Origin: Rhizodiscina lignyota
Lineage: Eukaryota > Ascomycota > Dothideomycetes > Aulographales > Rhizodiscinaceae
Length of the DNA stretch: 64,000 nt
Assembly: GCA_010015805.1 (NCBI GenBank)
Contig: ML978123.1
Coordinates: 2,170,001 to 2,234,000, forward strand
Direction of reading: 5' to 3'
The notes below the pieces were generated by a model. It worked only from the letters and a program-made list of their open reading frames with translations. It made no database searches and was not told where the DNA came from. The position numbers were made by a program, and so were the translations under genes. Positions 46,455-58,561 of this stretch are shown one piece after another. How positions within the stretch are numbered: the stretch's first letter is position 1; each line of letters opens with the position of its first letter.

Positions 46455-49400
46455 ATGCGCGTCGCCACAGCGTTGGCCGTGTTCGCTCTTGCGAGCAAGG
46501 CCATTGGTGGAAACGCAGACACTCCTTCTGCGGGCTATGGCTATGGGTGAGTGTCTGTCTTTGTTCCTCTGCACTGCGTTTGATATGTCGATTGCGCGCT
46601 TTCTGTGCTTTTGCGCGTGTTGTCCCCAGTTCTTGCTTTTTGCGCGAGCAGCTGGCGTTCGTTGTTCTCGGCGTGCGCGCGCTTCACAGCACACGTCAAA
46701 CACTTCATCACTTCACTCCATTGTTACGTGTACATTGGACGCGCTGTTTTGGGGCTTTACTTCACCTCCACCGCCGTTCTGAGCATGGCAGAGAATGAAG
46801 AGGGGTACTTTCTGCGACTTCTTGTGCGATATGGGGTCCCCTTCTTTGCATTCTTTGGTGTTCAAATTGAATCAACACTTCCGGCAGCAGAGAGGTGCCG
46901 TAGAGCTCGCATCGCTCGCAACCATCAGCAGCGCTTTGCACGGCCTCCAGGGCCTCCGCGGCCTGCACGGCCTCCACGACGATTGATCGCGTGGAGGCGA
47001 ATCCCCTACCTCCGTGCGCTCCTTAGATTCATTCGGCCATTATGGCGTCGCGTCACTTTCCGAGTTTGCAGACGGGTGTACCGATTGTTTATAAAGTTTC
47101 GTTGGTGGATTCACGCTGTCTTTCTGACTTTTCAGCACCTACCTGTTGTCATGGAAGTTGCCTGCGAAGAATACCAGCCAGGGAGTTGGCGTCTCGCGTC
47201 ATCTGTAGTGGCGATTCCACTAGTGATCTTGTTCCAGATCTATTTGTGTTTGTTTCAAGCAACCTGCCCTTTCGACTCCTGCCGATCTGTGCGCTCAGTT
47301 GAGGCCTTGGAACGTTACTGCTGATGTATCTTTGCTAGTGCTCTCTCCCTTTCTATGGTGAGCTCCGTGACGAGCTCTCCCGCGCCCTCTAGCACGACCA
47401 CTACCAACGACACGAGTGCCACGGGCCTCAACTCTACCAAGACTCTTAGCTCTTCAAAGCTTCCGATCTCCAACACGAGCTCTGAGTTCAGCGCCATCAT
47501 TGCTTCCTCTAGCAGCTCGCGTATCAATCATGGCAATGTCACCAGCTCCTCGGTCTCGCACTCGCCGGCTACCATCACTCGCTTCCTCACTGTCACCAAG
47601 CCTGCCGTGATCACCATCGCTAATACCTCTCACTCTACCCCGAGCATCGTGACGATCTACGCTACCGCCACTGTTAGTGGTCCTGTTGTCACTCAGGGCG
47701 TTTCAACTGTCACAGTTACCACGTCTATTGTCGATATCCTCACTGCCTGCGCTGGTTCTTCGACCGGTGCGACCCTTCTCTCGGCAATTTCGACTTCCGG
47801 CTCCACGAGCGAGACTCCACCCCAGTCTTCAACCATCCGCTCTACGCACATTAACCACGAGACAAAGACGTATACGGTTATTCCTGCTCCGAAGCCTTCG
47901 TCCAACATCAGTGCGAGCATGAAGGTGCACTATGCGTCGCCGTCATCGCTCATCGATACAAGCTCCACCTCTTCGGCCGATTTGACGACAACTGTGGACG
48001 TTACTGTGACGTCTACGTTCCGGCGCACTTTGGTTAGTACGATTACAGCCAGCCATAACAACTCGACTCCCGCTTCGCCTGGCAAGACAACTGGAAGCGC
48101 CTCGACTTCTGAGCAGGCTACAACCACGGTCATTACTCTGACTTCAAAGTCAACAATCACTCTGGAATCGACCAAGACCATGCACAGTCCTTCGAGCACA
48201 TCATCACCGACGCTCCAGACATTCTCATTCGTCTCGAAGTCGTCCCAAGAAGTAATTGCTCCATCTAGCTCTTCAAGCTCCGGTGTCTTTAATGCCACGG
48301 CAACCGCATTCTCGAGCTCCAAGATCTCATCGTCTGGTGCTCACAATGCCACGACAACCTCTTGCTCAACTTCTAAGATGGTCTCATCGACGTCCAAGGT
48401 CTCAACTTCTGGTGCCTTTAATGCAACCGCGTTCTCAAGCTCCAAGACTGTTTCATCGACGCCAACGATTTCATCTTCCAGTGCTTTCAATTCCACGACG
48501 ACCTCGTGCTCAAGCTCCGAAAGCTCCTTGTCTGTCGGTACCTTCAACGCCACAGCAATGTCTTCAACGAGCGGCACTACAAGTGTGACATCTGCCTCAA
48601 TCTCCGAGACTCTCTCGTCGACAACTACAACGTCCGCTACTAGCACCTCATCAACGTCCCAGGTTGCGAGCTCTACCTCATCTGCAATGCACTCTAGTGC
48701 TACGCCAGTCCTCTCATCATCGAGCTCACCTTCATCTTCGGGCGTATTTGGAGCAGTTGAAACCAGCGCGTCAAGCGCTTCAGCCAAGGCTTATGGAGCT
48801 TATCCATCGTCAACTCTCATTGTCTCCATAGTTTCTTCCTCCAGCGTCTTCGGTGCTGGTGAAACTTCGACATCAAGCAGTTCAGCCAAATCCACCCTTG
48901 GTTCAACTTCCTCGACTGAGCTTGGTGCTACTGCGATATCGGCTTCCACTAGCTCTTCGATCGGCTCATCTGTGAAGATGCAGACATCTGCCCCTGGCTA
49001 CTATCCGAAGATTCGACCCCGCTTCGCGTATCCCTCCAACTCTACGACGCATTGCACTGACGAGAAGACGACTACTTCTGGCTTCGTAACTGCTATCTCC
49101 ACCAAGAGTGCTATGTCGACTGCTCTATCCGGCGTTCCCCTTGGATCAGGAACTGGCCCATCAAGCTTCATTAACGCGACTGCTCTTCTAGCCATCACTG
49201 CTAAGTCGACCACATCGAGTTACGCATCTGTGACCACAACTCTCGGTGCAGTTACCACGTCGTCAAACACTCTGCTCACAGCTTATCCACTCACTGGCGG
49301 AATTGAGACTCCAGCCCTCTTCATTGGCACGTCGTCAGTTCTTGGCATCTCGACAAACACCAAGGCACCACACATCCAGCCTTCGACCCAGGTCTCCAGC

Positions 49401-50207
49401 CCAACAGAGTTTCCTACAGCAGCTTTCTCTTTGTTCAGTGGCTTCACTTCAACCCCTATCGCCACGACCACTCCAGTAGCGAAGGCCGCCGTTCCACCTG
49501 TGACAATCACCATCACCGTCGATCGGAGCACCAATTCCACATCGACGTCATCGGCGTCTCCTGCTGCTACCTCCTGTGGCGAGAGTGGTAACTTTGTCCT
49601 CACTTGGGATGACGAGCCAAGCTTCGAGCCTTCGAACAAGACCGCAGCAAGCCAACACCCGCCGGTCTTCAATCCCTATCATCACATGTTCTTTGCCAAT
49701 GGCTACGGCTACATGAATGACAACAACGAGCCTTTCCGTGCTGTCTCCAAGCCTACAGTCGCTGTCTGGTACGCCAACAACACGGCTGACGTTGGTTCCC
49801 CTGACGCTGCTGGTCTGGAGCCCGCTGAAATTGGTGCTGGTCCTCGTGGTTCGAACAATGCTTGGTGGTTCAACGCCGACAGCGCTTACTTTGGCTGCGA
49901 CAATGATGGCCCTGGCGATTGCGTTCTAGACATCACAGGCTATCAGTGGGACTACCCGAACAACCTTGAAATGCCAATGGTCCATCAGCAGGTCACGATC
50001 AACACCTGCCCAGGCTTCAAGAACTGCACGCTCACCCACGTGCCTTTCTCTGTGGACATGGTTAACCTCACTGGCATTCAGTTTGTCATGTCGACCTTCT
50101 ATCCGGGCAAGCAGATCTTGCAGCCGTTCGTGGTGGACAACCTTGCTCTGGGTTGGTACAACAACACGTGCGAGGCGGGCTTGTTGCGCATCTCTCAGCG
50201 CAAGTAG
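46455..50207 (+). CDS. Large Ser/Thr-rich secreted cell-surface protein
   Basis: Exon 1 46455-46546 and exon 2 47339-50207, joined in phase (GYG-Y-G-ALSLS), give 986 residues. Exon 1 encodes the signal peptide (MRVATALAVFALASKAIGG). About residues 40-760 are Ser/Thr-rich (often over half the residues) with imperfect repeats of SSSxVFNATATAFSSSK type around 48,260-48,560, many N-glycosylation sequons, and stretches resembling fungal adhesin stalks. The C-terminal ~220 residues form a distinct globular domain with cysteines, beginning SCGESGNFVLTWDDEP and containing NPYHHMFFANGYGY, GSNNAWWFNADSAYFGC and GYQWDYPNNLEMPMVHQQ; it resembles a conserved domain of fungal secreted proteins (I think DUF7371, unverified). 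No GPI signal is visible. The 792-nt intron is exceptional for this genome. Confidence 0.72.
46785..47324 (+). CDS. Possible nested gene inside the long intron
   Basis: The 792-nt intron of the Ser/Thr-rich gene contains a stop-free frame of about 240 codons, with an ATG at 46785 giving 179 residues (start MAENEEGYFLRLLVRYG). The predicted protein is basic, with an Arg/Pro-rich segment (RPARPPRRLIAWRR) and hydrophobic spans (VAIPLVILFQIYLCLF near the C-terminus). It could be a nested small membrane protein, an alternative first part of a transcript, or a fortuitous frame in GC-rich DNA. I recognise no family. Existence as protein is uncertain. Confidence 0.25.
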   Translation: MAENEEGYFLRLLVRYGVPFFAFFGVQIESTLPAAERCRRARIARNHQQRFARPPGPPRPARPPRRLIAWRRIPYLRALLRFIRPLWRRVTFRVCRRVYRLFIKFRWWIHAVFLTFQHLPVVMEVACEEYQPGSWRLASSVVAIPLVILFQIYLCLFQATCPFDSCRSVRSVEALERYC

Positions 50208-52110
50208 ATGCCACCTTCATTTCCTTTTGCCTTGACCTGAGGTCAACTTGATCGGCGGTGCCGACTTTCACTTTCACTTTTCCTGCTTCCGATTGTTCAT
50301 ATCAGCCTCTGACGAGGTGAGCTGATGGCTTCATGAATGATGAACTGGCTCTGCTTTCTTTAAAATCACCAAAAAATGTACCTAACAAGCTTGTGCTAGG
50401 CCCTGGCAAAGCACAACACGTAGCTTAGTTTGGTGAGGACATACCAAAATACAAATTCAAACTCTCTTTGAAAAAAATGCGCCTGAAAACTTGACATGAA
50501 GCTAGAGAATGTGCATGCAGATTGCAATATGTAAAAAATGTGACCTCGACAATTGCGTGTGAATCTGTTCGAGTCGTTCCGTAATACAAGTCAGGTGTGC
50601 TCCACATTATCGTACCAGTTACGGCTTCCGATGGGATCTGCTTGTCTTCTTGACAAAATGCCATGGGTACCAAATCGAACTGGTTAGCATGAGCCGGTTT
50701 CGGATAATGCCCAGAATGGAACTATTAGCGACACTAAGCTCGAAATTTCCATCACGTATTCTCGTTTGGATGTTTATTAATTATTATAGCCGTTTCTCAG
50801 CTTTCTTACTTCAGTTCTTGTCACAGATCTCTCATGTCGTGTTTACATAACCCGCGTCAAAGCAAATGCTAATTTGTCACTGCGTTGAATGTCTCCGACA
50901 TGTGGCAGGCTAGTGAGAAAGCAGGCAAATACTCGAATGTGACGGAGGCATTTGCCAGTTCCAGAGCACGAAGGCAATTCCAGCCCGGGTCTAATAGCTT
51001 CTACGGGATATGCACGTAGCATTCCTTTAACGGCGACGGACAGATGTAAGCGGAAGGATGCCAAGTGCGATCTGAATGTCAGTACAGTACAATATGAAGT
51101 TCAAGCTGAAAGCACAGAATAGGGCAATGACCCCGAGCCAGCCAATAAGCGATCAGTACAAATAAGAGAACAGGCTATTTGTTTGCGCCGCTGACCAACC
51201 ATGAGGGACGCTGCGCTGCTAGCTGTCACGGAAGGACGTCATCCCTGCCATGCTGTATCAAAATGTATTCATAAGGCCTCCGGAATAAAAACTTTCAAAA
51301 GAAAGTGATAAATTCCATAAACCAGGGAATGCCTTCAGTAATTCAAGCCTTGTTATCGCGCGCATGGCCCATAAATTACTCCTAAGAGGATAGGAAAGCA
51401 CGATAATCGTAAATGAACCCGTTGGTTGGATTTTGAGTGGGTTGGCTTTGCAGTTCTCGCACGAAATATTAACAATCAGAAGTCTTTCTTAACATCCTAA
51501 ACCAATATCTCAGCTGGAGCGAGCAGTCGTAACATTTCACAGCGTGCTTATTCGCCTCCAATATCTCTTCCGGAATTCCCTGATGCAGTGGAAACACTGG
51601 AAACGGCCTTACAAACTCACTTTAAAGCCGTTCCCCGGTATGTATGAGTAACGCATGTTGTAGCTGATATTGCAGGGTGTAACTCCGTATCATCGCACGT
51701 AATTGGCATTTGGTACCGTAGTTTATACGTTCCTTTCGCTGGAGCTAGCAGGGGTTAAAAGCCACAGCTAGGATTCTAAAGTAAACTGTACACTCACTCA
51801 CAACAACAGATCTGTAGAGTTTTAAATCCATGAGCGCTAGGCCGGGGCCCCGGTCTAGCTTCAGGGAAAGAGCGCATTTTTCATGGTATTTGCTCGTAGT
51901 GGATTTCGCTCGTAAGCCCTTGTGTACATTTTCAGCAGTACAAGCGAACACCACGGAATGTTACAAATCCACCGCACGTATAATTTATAGTATGGTGTGA
52001 GTGCAAGAAAGCGTTCGTATTTAATTATCCCCCTTCTGTGCTTTAATATAAAAGGATCGCCATCCGGTCCTGAGTAATGTGAACATCACTGTCCATCACA
52101 GCTCTCGACC
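50208..52110. other. Intergenic, AT-richer
   Basis: 1.9 kb with no convincing gene. It is lower in GC than the flanks, especially 50,450-50,850 and 51,240-51,500. It ends with the promoter of the O-methyltransferase. Confidence 0.4.
52047..52054 (+). promoter_or_regulatory. TATA box of the O-methyltransferase gene
   Basis: TATAAAAG, 57 nt before the ATG at 52111, a suitable distance for a core promoter element. Assignment is by consensus only. Confidence 0.5.
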
Positions 52111-53459
52111 ATGGCTGACCAAAACCTCAGTTTGAAAGAGCTTTCACAAACGATAGCAGTCCAGACGGATATTTTGACCAACGCTCTTTCTCAGCATGGC
52201 GAGCCGAACCCATCTTTTAATGTTGCTGGGCCGTCCACATATCCGTTCATTCCAGAAGTTCAGGCTGCTCGTAGCATTCTCGTCGAGTGCGCTTCGAAGC
52301 TCCTCCAGCTCGCAAATGGCCCTGAAGACTTCATAGTAAAGAGTAGTCTGCAGCACCGCTATAACTTTGTTGTCATGGCTGCTCTAGTGCGGTACAAGAT
52401 CCTCGAAACTGTTCCCTTGGACGGCTCAATCTCATATGCGGATCTCGCTGCAAAAGTTGGCCTGCCCGAAAATCGCATCTTCCGATTCCTCCGATACGCG
52501 CGAGCGCTGCACCTCTTTTATGAGCCAAAGCCAGGCTTTGTTGCGCATACCTCCTTCTCCGCTGCTGCGGTGAAGAAGAGGACACTGCAGGCATTCATGA
52601 CGTTTGGCCACGAGCAGACATCCAATGTGAACAGAAAGATCTTCGAGGTTCTGGAGAAGTACGGTGATAGCCAGTCGATCGAGGAAACGGCGATATTTGC
52701 AGCATACGATATCGAGAGAGGCCAGACTTTCTGGGACTTTTGCGAGACGGACGGGGAAGGCGACAAGAAAGGCTGGAGGATGAGGATGGCCGCAGACTGC
52801 TTGGAGGCGGGCTCGTCGGCGCCAACGTTCTCGGATAGCCATGTTCATGCTGTAATGGATTGGGACAGTCTCGGTGATGCGACAATTGTTGATGTACCAC
52901 TGTTCCAAGTCGTAAACAAGAAAGAGTCAATACTTACACTGCACAGGTCGGAGGCAATTCAGGCCATACATCTATCGCGCTTGCAAAGGGCCATCTGCAG
53001 CTTAAAATCATCGTTCAAGATCTGCCGGGACCGCGAGAGGCCTTCGAAAAACTTATTACGGATGAGCTGAGATCTCGTGTGACTTTCCAAGCACACAGCT
53101 TCTTCGAACCTCAGCCTGTCCGCGAGGCAGACGTATACTTCTTACGCGTGATCCTCCACGACTGGCCAGACAAGTCGGCCATAGACATCGTGCGGCAGCT
53201 CGTGGAGGTCATGAAACCAACAAGCAGAATCACTCTGATGGAAAGCATCGTGCCTGAATCCGACGAGAATATGCCGTCGACCGTCATGCATCTCATAAGC
53301 GCGCTTGATATCGAGATGATGACGAACTTCAACTCGAAAGAAAGGACCATGCAGCAATGGTGTGACTTGATGAAAGCTGCGGATAAGAGACTGGTGCTCA
53401 AGAGCGTCGGACAGTCTCCTGGAAGTGCGCTCACGGGCTTAGTATTTGGCTTCGAGTGA
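52111..53459 (+). CDS. SAM-dependent O-methyltransferase, secondary-metabolism type
   Basis: Exons 52111-52893 and 52947-53459 (53-nt intron) encode 431 residues. The N-terminal half is a winged-helix dimerisation region (ISYADLAAKVGLPENRIFRFLRYARAL). The C-terminal half is the Rossmann methyltransferase: SAM-binding glycine motif split at the intron (IVD-VGGNSGHTSIALAKG), then IIVQDLPGP, then FLRVILHDWPDKSAIDIVRQL with the catalytic-type His, and ITLMESIVPE. This is the COMT-like family common in fungal polyketide and aflatoxin-type pathways (OmtA relatives). No backbone synthase or other pathway enzyme is visible in the window, so the substrate is unknown and it looks like an orphan tailoring enzyme. 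Confidence 0.85.
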
Positions 53460-53979
53460 TATAATGAGTTAAGGATGGATATAAGCCGTGGAGAGGCATG
53501 CGAGGAGTTCAGTTTGGGAAAGTCCCCTTTTCGTCGAGTGGCGAGATGAGCTGGTTCGGGTGGCTAGGTACCTAGCCTACCTAGGCTTAGGTTCGATCTA
53601 CCTAGAACTGGGGCCCTCCCTCTGTCGCTCAAACAACATCATCGTCGATACATCGACTCTCACATAGCTGCCAACCTGCGCCAAGAGCGACTGCTTGTGT
53701 CATCATCGATCACTTTCTGCTATCTCTGACCGTAATCGGAGATCGGTCTCTTCGACCTCAATGTTTATTCGAGCTTGCCCCTCATTTTGTGGAGTTCCCT
53801 AGTCTCCTTAGCCTTAGCGACTTGGGAAGCCATAAATACCCTCACCTCCCCTCCCACGTCTTTCTAAATCATCCAAGACTTGACATCGACGTCAGCTACT
53901 CAATTTTGCTACCAATCGACCCCAAAATATCTCCACAAACTTTCGCGTAGTTCCTACTCTCCCATCTGAACTCGACAAC
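53460..53979. other. Intergenic before THI4
   Basis: Contains a cluster of palindromic TAGGTACCTAG and CCTAGG motifs at about 53,563-53,607, then the THI4 promoter and the start of its leader. No gene seen. Confidence 0.45.
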
Positions 53980-54090
53980 ATGCTAACCGAGGCAGGCAAA
54001 TCATTTGGTACGCGTCGCACAATGACGACGACGATGGAAGTTGTGACCCTCAATGGGTTATCCAGCAAGATTCAGTTCAATCCAACATGA
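53980..54090 (+). CDS. Upstream ORF in the THI4 leader
   Basis: An ATG at 53980 opens a 36-residue frame (MLTEAGKSFGTRRTMTTTM...) that ends at TGA 54088-54090, upstream of the THI4 start at 54361. A potential splice donor (GTACGC, 54008) lies inside it and a second (GTAAAT, 54101) just after it. In Neurospora thiamine genes, splice choice set by the riboswitch determines whether such upstream ORFs stay in the mRNA and block translation. The same design is inferred here; the peptide itself probably has no function. Confidence 0.55.
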   Translation: MLTEAGKSFGTRRTMTTTMEVVTLNGLSSKIQFNPT

Positions 54091-54100
54091 CTATCATCAG

Positions 54101-54329
54101 GTAAATTATCTGAAGAAAGAACCATGAGCCGGTGTTCGGGCGTCTCGCATGCCACCCATAACGCATTCACCCATCTTCCCATGTGGAATTGATGGAGATG
54201 CGGAATGGGTGGGCACTCGTGCAGCGCCCGTTCTGAGATTATACGGCATAACTTGATCTGGATAATACCAGCGAAAGGATCATGCTCCATTGCTTGCGTT
54301 TCTTTTACCTTTGCGTGCATTCTAACTAG
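54101..54329 (+). other. Riboswitch-containing leader intron of THI4
   Basis: Donor GTAAAT at 54101 and acceptor CTAG ending at 54329, preceded by a TCTAAC branch-like site (54321-54326). An upstream alternative donor is at 54008. Removal leaves a 31-nt leader before the THI4 ATG. The TPP aptamer sits between the donors and the acceptor, as in other fungal thiamine genes. Confidence 0.6.
54123..54284 (+). promoter_or_regulatory. TPP (thiamine pyrophosphate) riboswitch aptamer
   Basis: The canonical elements are present in order: P1 strands CATGA (54123-54127) and TCATG (54280-54284); P2 GCCG (54128-54131) with CGGC (54244-54247); P3 CGGGCG (54137-54142) with CGCCCG (54225-54230), extended by an about 80-nt insertion as is usual in fungi; the invariant CTGAGA (54233-54238); then CTTGATCTGGATAATACCAGCG with P5 CTGG/CCAG and GAAAGGATCATG. 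It binds TPP and should control splicing of the THI4 leader, lowering THI4 expression when thiamine is plentiful. Fungal examples in Neurospora and Aspergillus thiamine genes work this way. Confidence 0.92.
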
Positions 54330-54342
54330 GTGCAGATTGTGA

Positions 54343-55445
<1,103 letters not shown>

Positions 55446-56352
55446 ATGGGCTCTTTCCCTTCCCTTTTCAAGGTCAAGTCAGATATGATATCATGAAGGG
55501 ACTTTATTAGTGAGACCATGAGACGATCATTCTTTTGATTACAGCAAATGTAGCTACCTCAGAAAGAATCGACCACACTCGCTCAGCGTATCACGTACTG
55601 TGCCTCGTGTGTCTTTTCCATGCGTAGATCGGTCTGCTCGTGAGATCGCGTGACTTCAATCATGCCGCGCCTAATGCGCATCGAAGATATGCTCAGCGTG
55701 GGAAATCAGAGGCTAGTCCCCCCACAGATCTCCACACCCACCACATGTGACGGTTGCACCCGACCCGTGGACGCCTCCCCAGGCACACCGAGCATGTGCA
55801 TGTTCATGTCTTACAGAAGACGTGCATCACAGCCGCGCGAAGCCGCCCCAGCGCCGGCGCCGATGGCTGTGCGAAGGAGGAGTATCATCGCTCGTTCACA
55901 AGCGCAAACGGAGACCGCGTGCCCTGACGTGCCCTGCATGCCTCTGCCTAGGCAATCCCTGAAAACCAAGTCGTCTGACCCTTTGCCGTGATTGGCCGCC
56001 GCCATTTATCTTGACGCTTGAGCACCTCACCTCCACTGCACACCAACAACAACATCCACTGCCACTTGCTCGGCGACGGCCTTATGAACACCCACACAAT
56101 TGAACGCATTGCCTAGCAGGCCATCTTCTCGCCGAGCCTGCTTCGACTTTGCGCCGATGACGCCTTAGCACGAGCTCCTCGCGACCAAAAAGCTCTTCCG
56201 CCCCGCAATTTCGCCCGCACGCAGCGAGGCGATCCCGAGTCACAACTGCCAACCACCCTCTCTCTGAACACTTTTCCCGCCGCTCTCGTCACTCGTTGAA
56301 CAGCGCCATCGTACACACTCAGCGACAAGAGCAGCATTTAAAGCTGCAAGCC
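55446..56352. other. Intergenic before the CCCH protein gene
   Basis: 900 nt holding the THI4 3' flank and the leader of the next gene. The 55.65-55.99 kb stretch is open in two frames but unrecognisable. The last 350 nt are rich in CCACC/CACC and look like a 5' leader. Confidence 0.35.
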
Positions 56353-58561
56353 ATGAACGGCGGTTACGCGCCTCCTCCATTCGCTCCCCCTCCTCCACCT
56401 CCTTCGAACGGCCACCGTCCTGCGCTTGGGCATCGTCTATCGAACGACTTCACTGCCACGAATGCAATGCCGCAATCGGGCAACAACAACGGTCCGATAC
56501 CCGTGTCTGTGCCGTCTCAAATGCGAGGAGGGATGGCTGGACCGCCTGGCATGAACACCAGAGGTCAAGGCGTGGGAGGATATGCTGGATCAACGGCAAG
56601 GAGCCCGCCGAGCGCGAAGAGTAAGATACACCCGCAGCGACTGGGCTGCCAAATTCGCCTGCTCAGGAGAAGAAAGATAAGCTGATAAATCGGCGTAGAT
56701 ACATCTCATGTACCGTGCAAGTTCTTCCGAAAGGGCGAATGCCAGGCTGGGCACTCCTGTCCGTTCTCGCATTCTCTGGAGCCGGCTCTGCAGCCTTGCA
56801 AATATTTCCAGAAGGTTAGTTGCGTGACACCGTCTGCTGGGTCTTAGAATCATACTGATAGGAGACCAGGGCAACTGCAAGTTTGGAATGAAGTGCGCGA
56901 ACGACCACATCCTAGCCGACGGGCGTAGAGCAAACAGACCTGGGTTTGGCCTTCCGCCAAACGCACCTCTTCACCCACGATGGCAGCAGGGCGCCGAACC
57001 TCCACATCCAACTTCACTTCTTACAATGGAACAGCAGTATATGAACAATCAACCTCAATCACAAGCAGGCATGCAACAGATGCCCGATGATTCGTACCGA
57101 TCCGCCCCTCAACCAATGAACATTCCTACTATCGACACGACCTTCACCTCTCACCCTCGTTCGAATTACGGCTCTCCCCCTAACGAGACAAGCAACAGAC
57201 TCGGAATGTCACCTGTGCAACGCGGTTTGAGCGTTCTTGATGCACCATTACCGGCAAGCTTTGACAGCCAGGGCGTTTCGAATGGTTGGCGCTACGGTCC
57301 TATCGCTACTTCCTTCCCAAGCCGCTTCCCCCCTTATGATTCGTCCTCTCCACCGTCTTCGCTCCCCCGGAACCAGGTGCCTGAATCCTCAATGCTTCGG
57401 AAGCTACACAATACCGCCTATGCAGATGAAGCACGACTGGTTGCCAATTCGCAGAACGGCTTTCTTGGGTCTTCGCCACCGGCCCCTGCGGAAGATAACA
57501 TCGGCAGACGGATAATGCATTCGGAGCGCTTCTCCTCTGCGCGACCAAAACTAGGAGTTGGTAACACTGGAACAATATCTTCCAGCCTTCCTGGTAGACC
57601 TATCGATGTTCCGAGGCGCAGACATGGAGAAGATGAGTGGGACGAGAACTTCCAGTTCGAGGATCAGTTTGTGCCGAAGGCGCTGCATGATGATATTTTG
57701 ACGCCGGAAGAGCAAGAGAAGAGTGCTAGGCGGTTATCTTCGGGACGTCTCGGTGGAGATTTGGAATTTGGTGATGGAGGCAGCTTGAGTCACCGACACA
57801 GCTTGAGCGCTTTGGCTGCAGCTGGAAGTCATGGAAGCCCCGCGGACTCGACCAGCAACAGCCTTGTCGGCAGTCCTAACACGAACAGCAGGTTCGGAGC
57901 TCTCTTCTCTCGCTCACGAATTGAGAACGCGCACGACGGACTACCAGGCGCAAGTGCGTTCGGTCACGTGGGATCTCCCCTCCGCAACTCGAGCCTCCAG
58001 ATTCCAGGTCCAATTTCTGCTACACCAGGCGAGCAGAAGCGGCCCCGCCCAACCAGCATTGGCAGCAGCCTCAGTGTAGAAAGCTACGGCCGCAGCCCGC
58101 CTGGCCAGACCGGCGTTGGTATGATCAGCCAACAGCTCCAGCGTACGCGCCTCTCTTCCCGCAATTCCGATTCTGCCAGTGATAGTTCTGCAGCTCAACG
58201 CCCAAGTATTACGTCGAACCCCTCTAACTCATCGAATCCGCTTGTGTCGTCGAACCTTCGGTCTGCGGCTGGACAACCGGAACGCGTGCCGAGTGGTGGT
58301 GTGGGAACTGGCAGGGACAGGATTGAGGAAGAGTTTGAAGGTGAAGAGCAGGAGGGCCTGTTCGATATGGAGGAGCTAGGGCCTGCAAGTATTAGGAGAG
58401 ACTTCGAAGAGAGGGAGAGCCAGAATGAAGGAAGGAAGGAGAGAAAGAGTGGTCTGAAGAGGCTCAGTGGTGGTGCCGGATGGGGCCTTGGATTTGGCAA
58501 CAGGAGTTCTGCAAAGGTCGGGATGGGTGAATTGGGTGAGAATGGGTTGGGCAGGGTGTAA
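56353..58561 (+). CDS. CCCH-type zinc finger protein (Lee1-like)
   Basis: Exons 56353-56620, 56699-56814 and 56870-58561 give 691 residues. Two tandem CCCH fingers lie near residues 95-140: CKFFRKGECQAGHSCPFSH and CKYFQKGNCKFGMKCANDH, the second crossing an intron. They resemble yeast Lee1 and filamentous-fungal relatives and should bind RNA. The N-terminus is Pro/Gly-rich (APPPFAPPPPPPSNG); the long C-terminal part is disordered and Ser/Pro/Asn-rich, with an acidic stretch (EEEFEGEEQEGLFDMEEL) and a basic tail. The start is the ATG that opens MNGGYAPPP; an upstream in-frame non-ATG extension is not needed. Post-transcriptional regulator by family; target unknown. Confidence 0.8.

Noticed and set aside
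48341-48787. Acidic minus-strand frame opposite the Ser/Thr-rich gene
   Set aside because: Complement of Ser/Thr codon repeats gives a Val/Glu/Asp-rich shadow without independent support.
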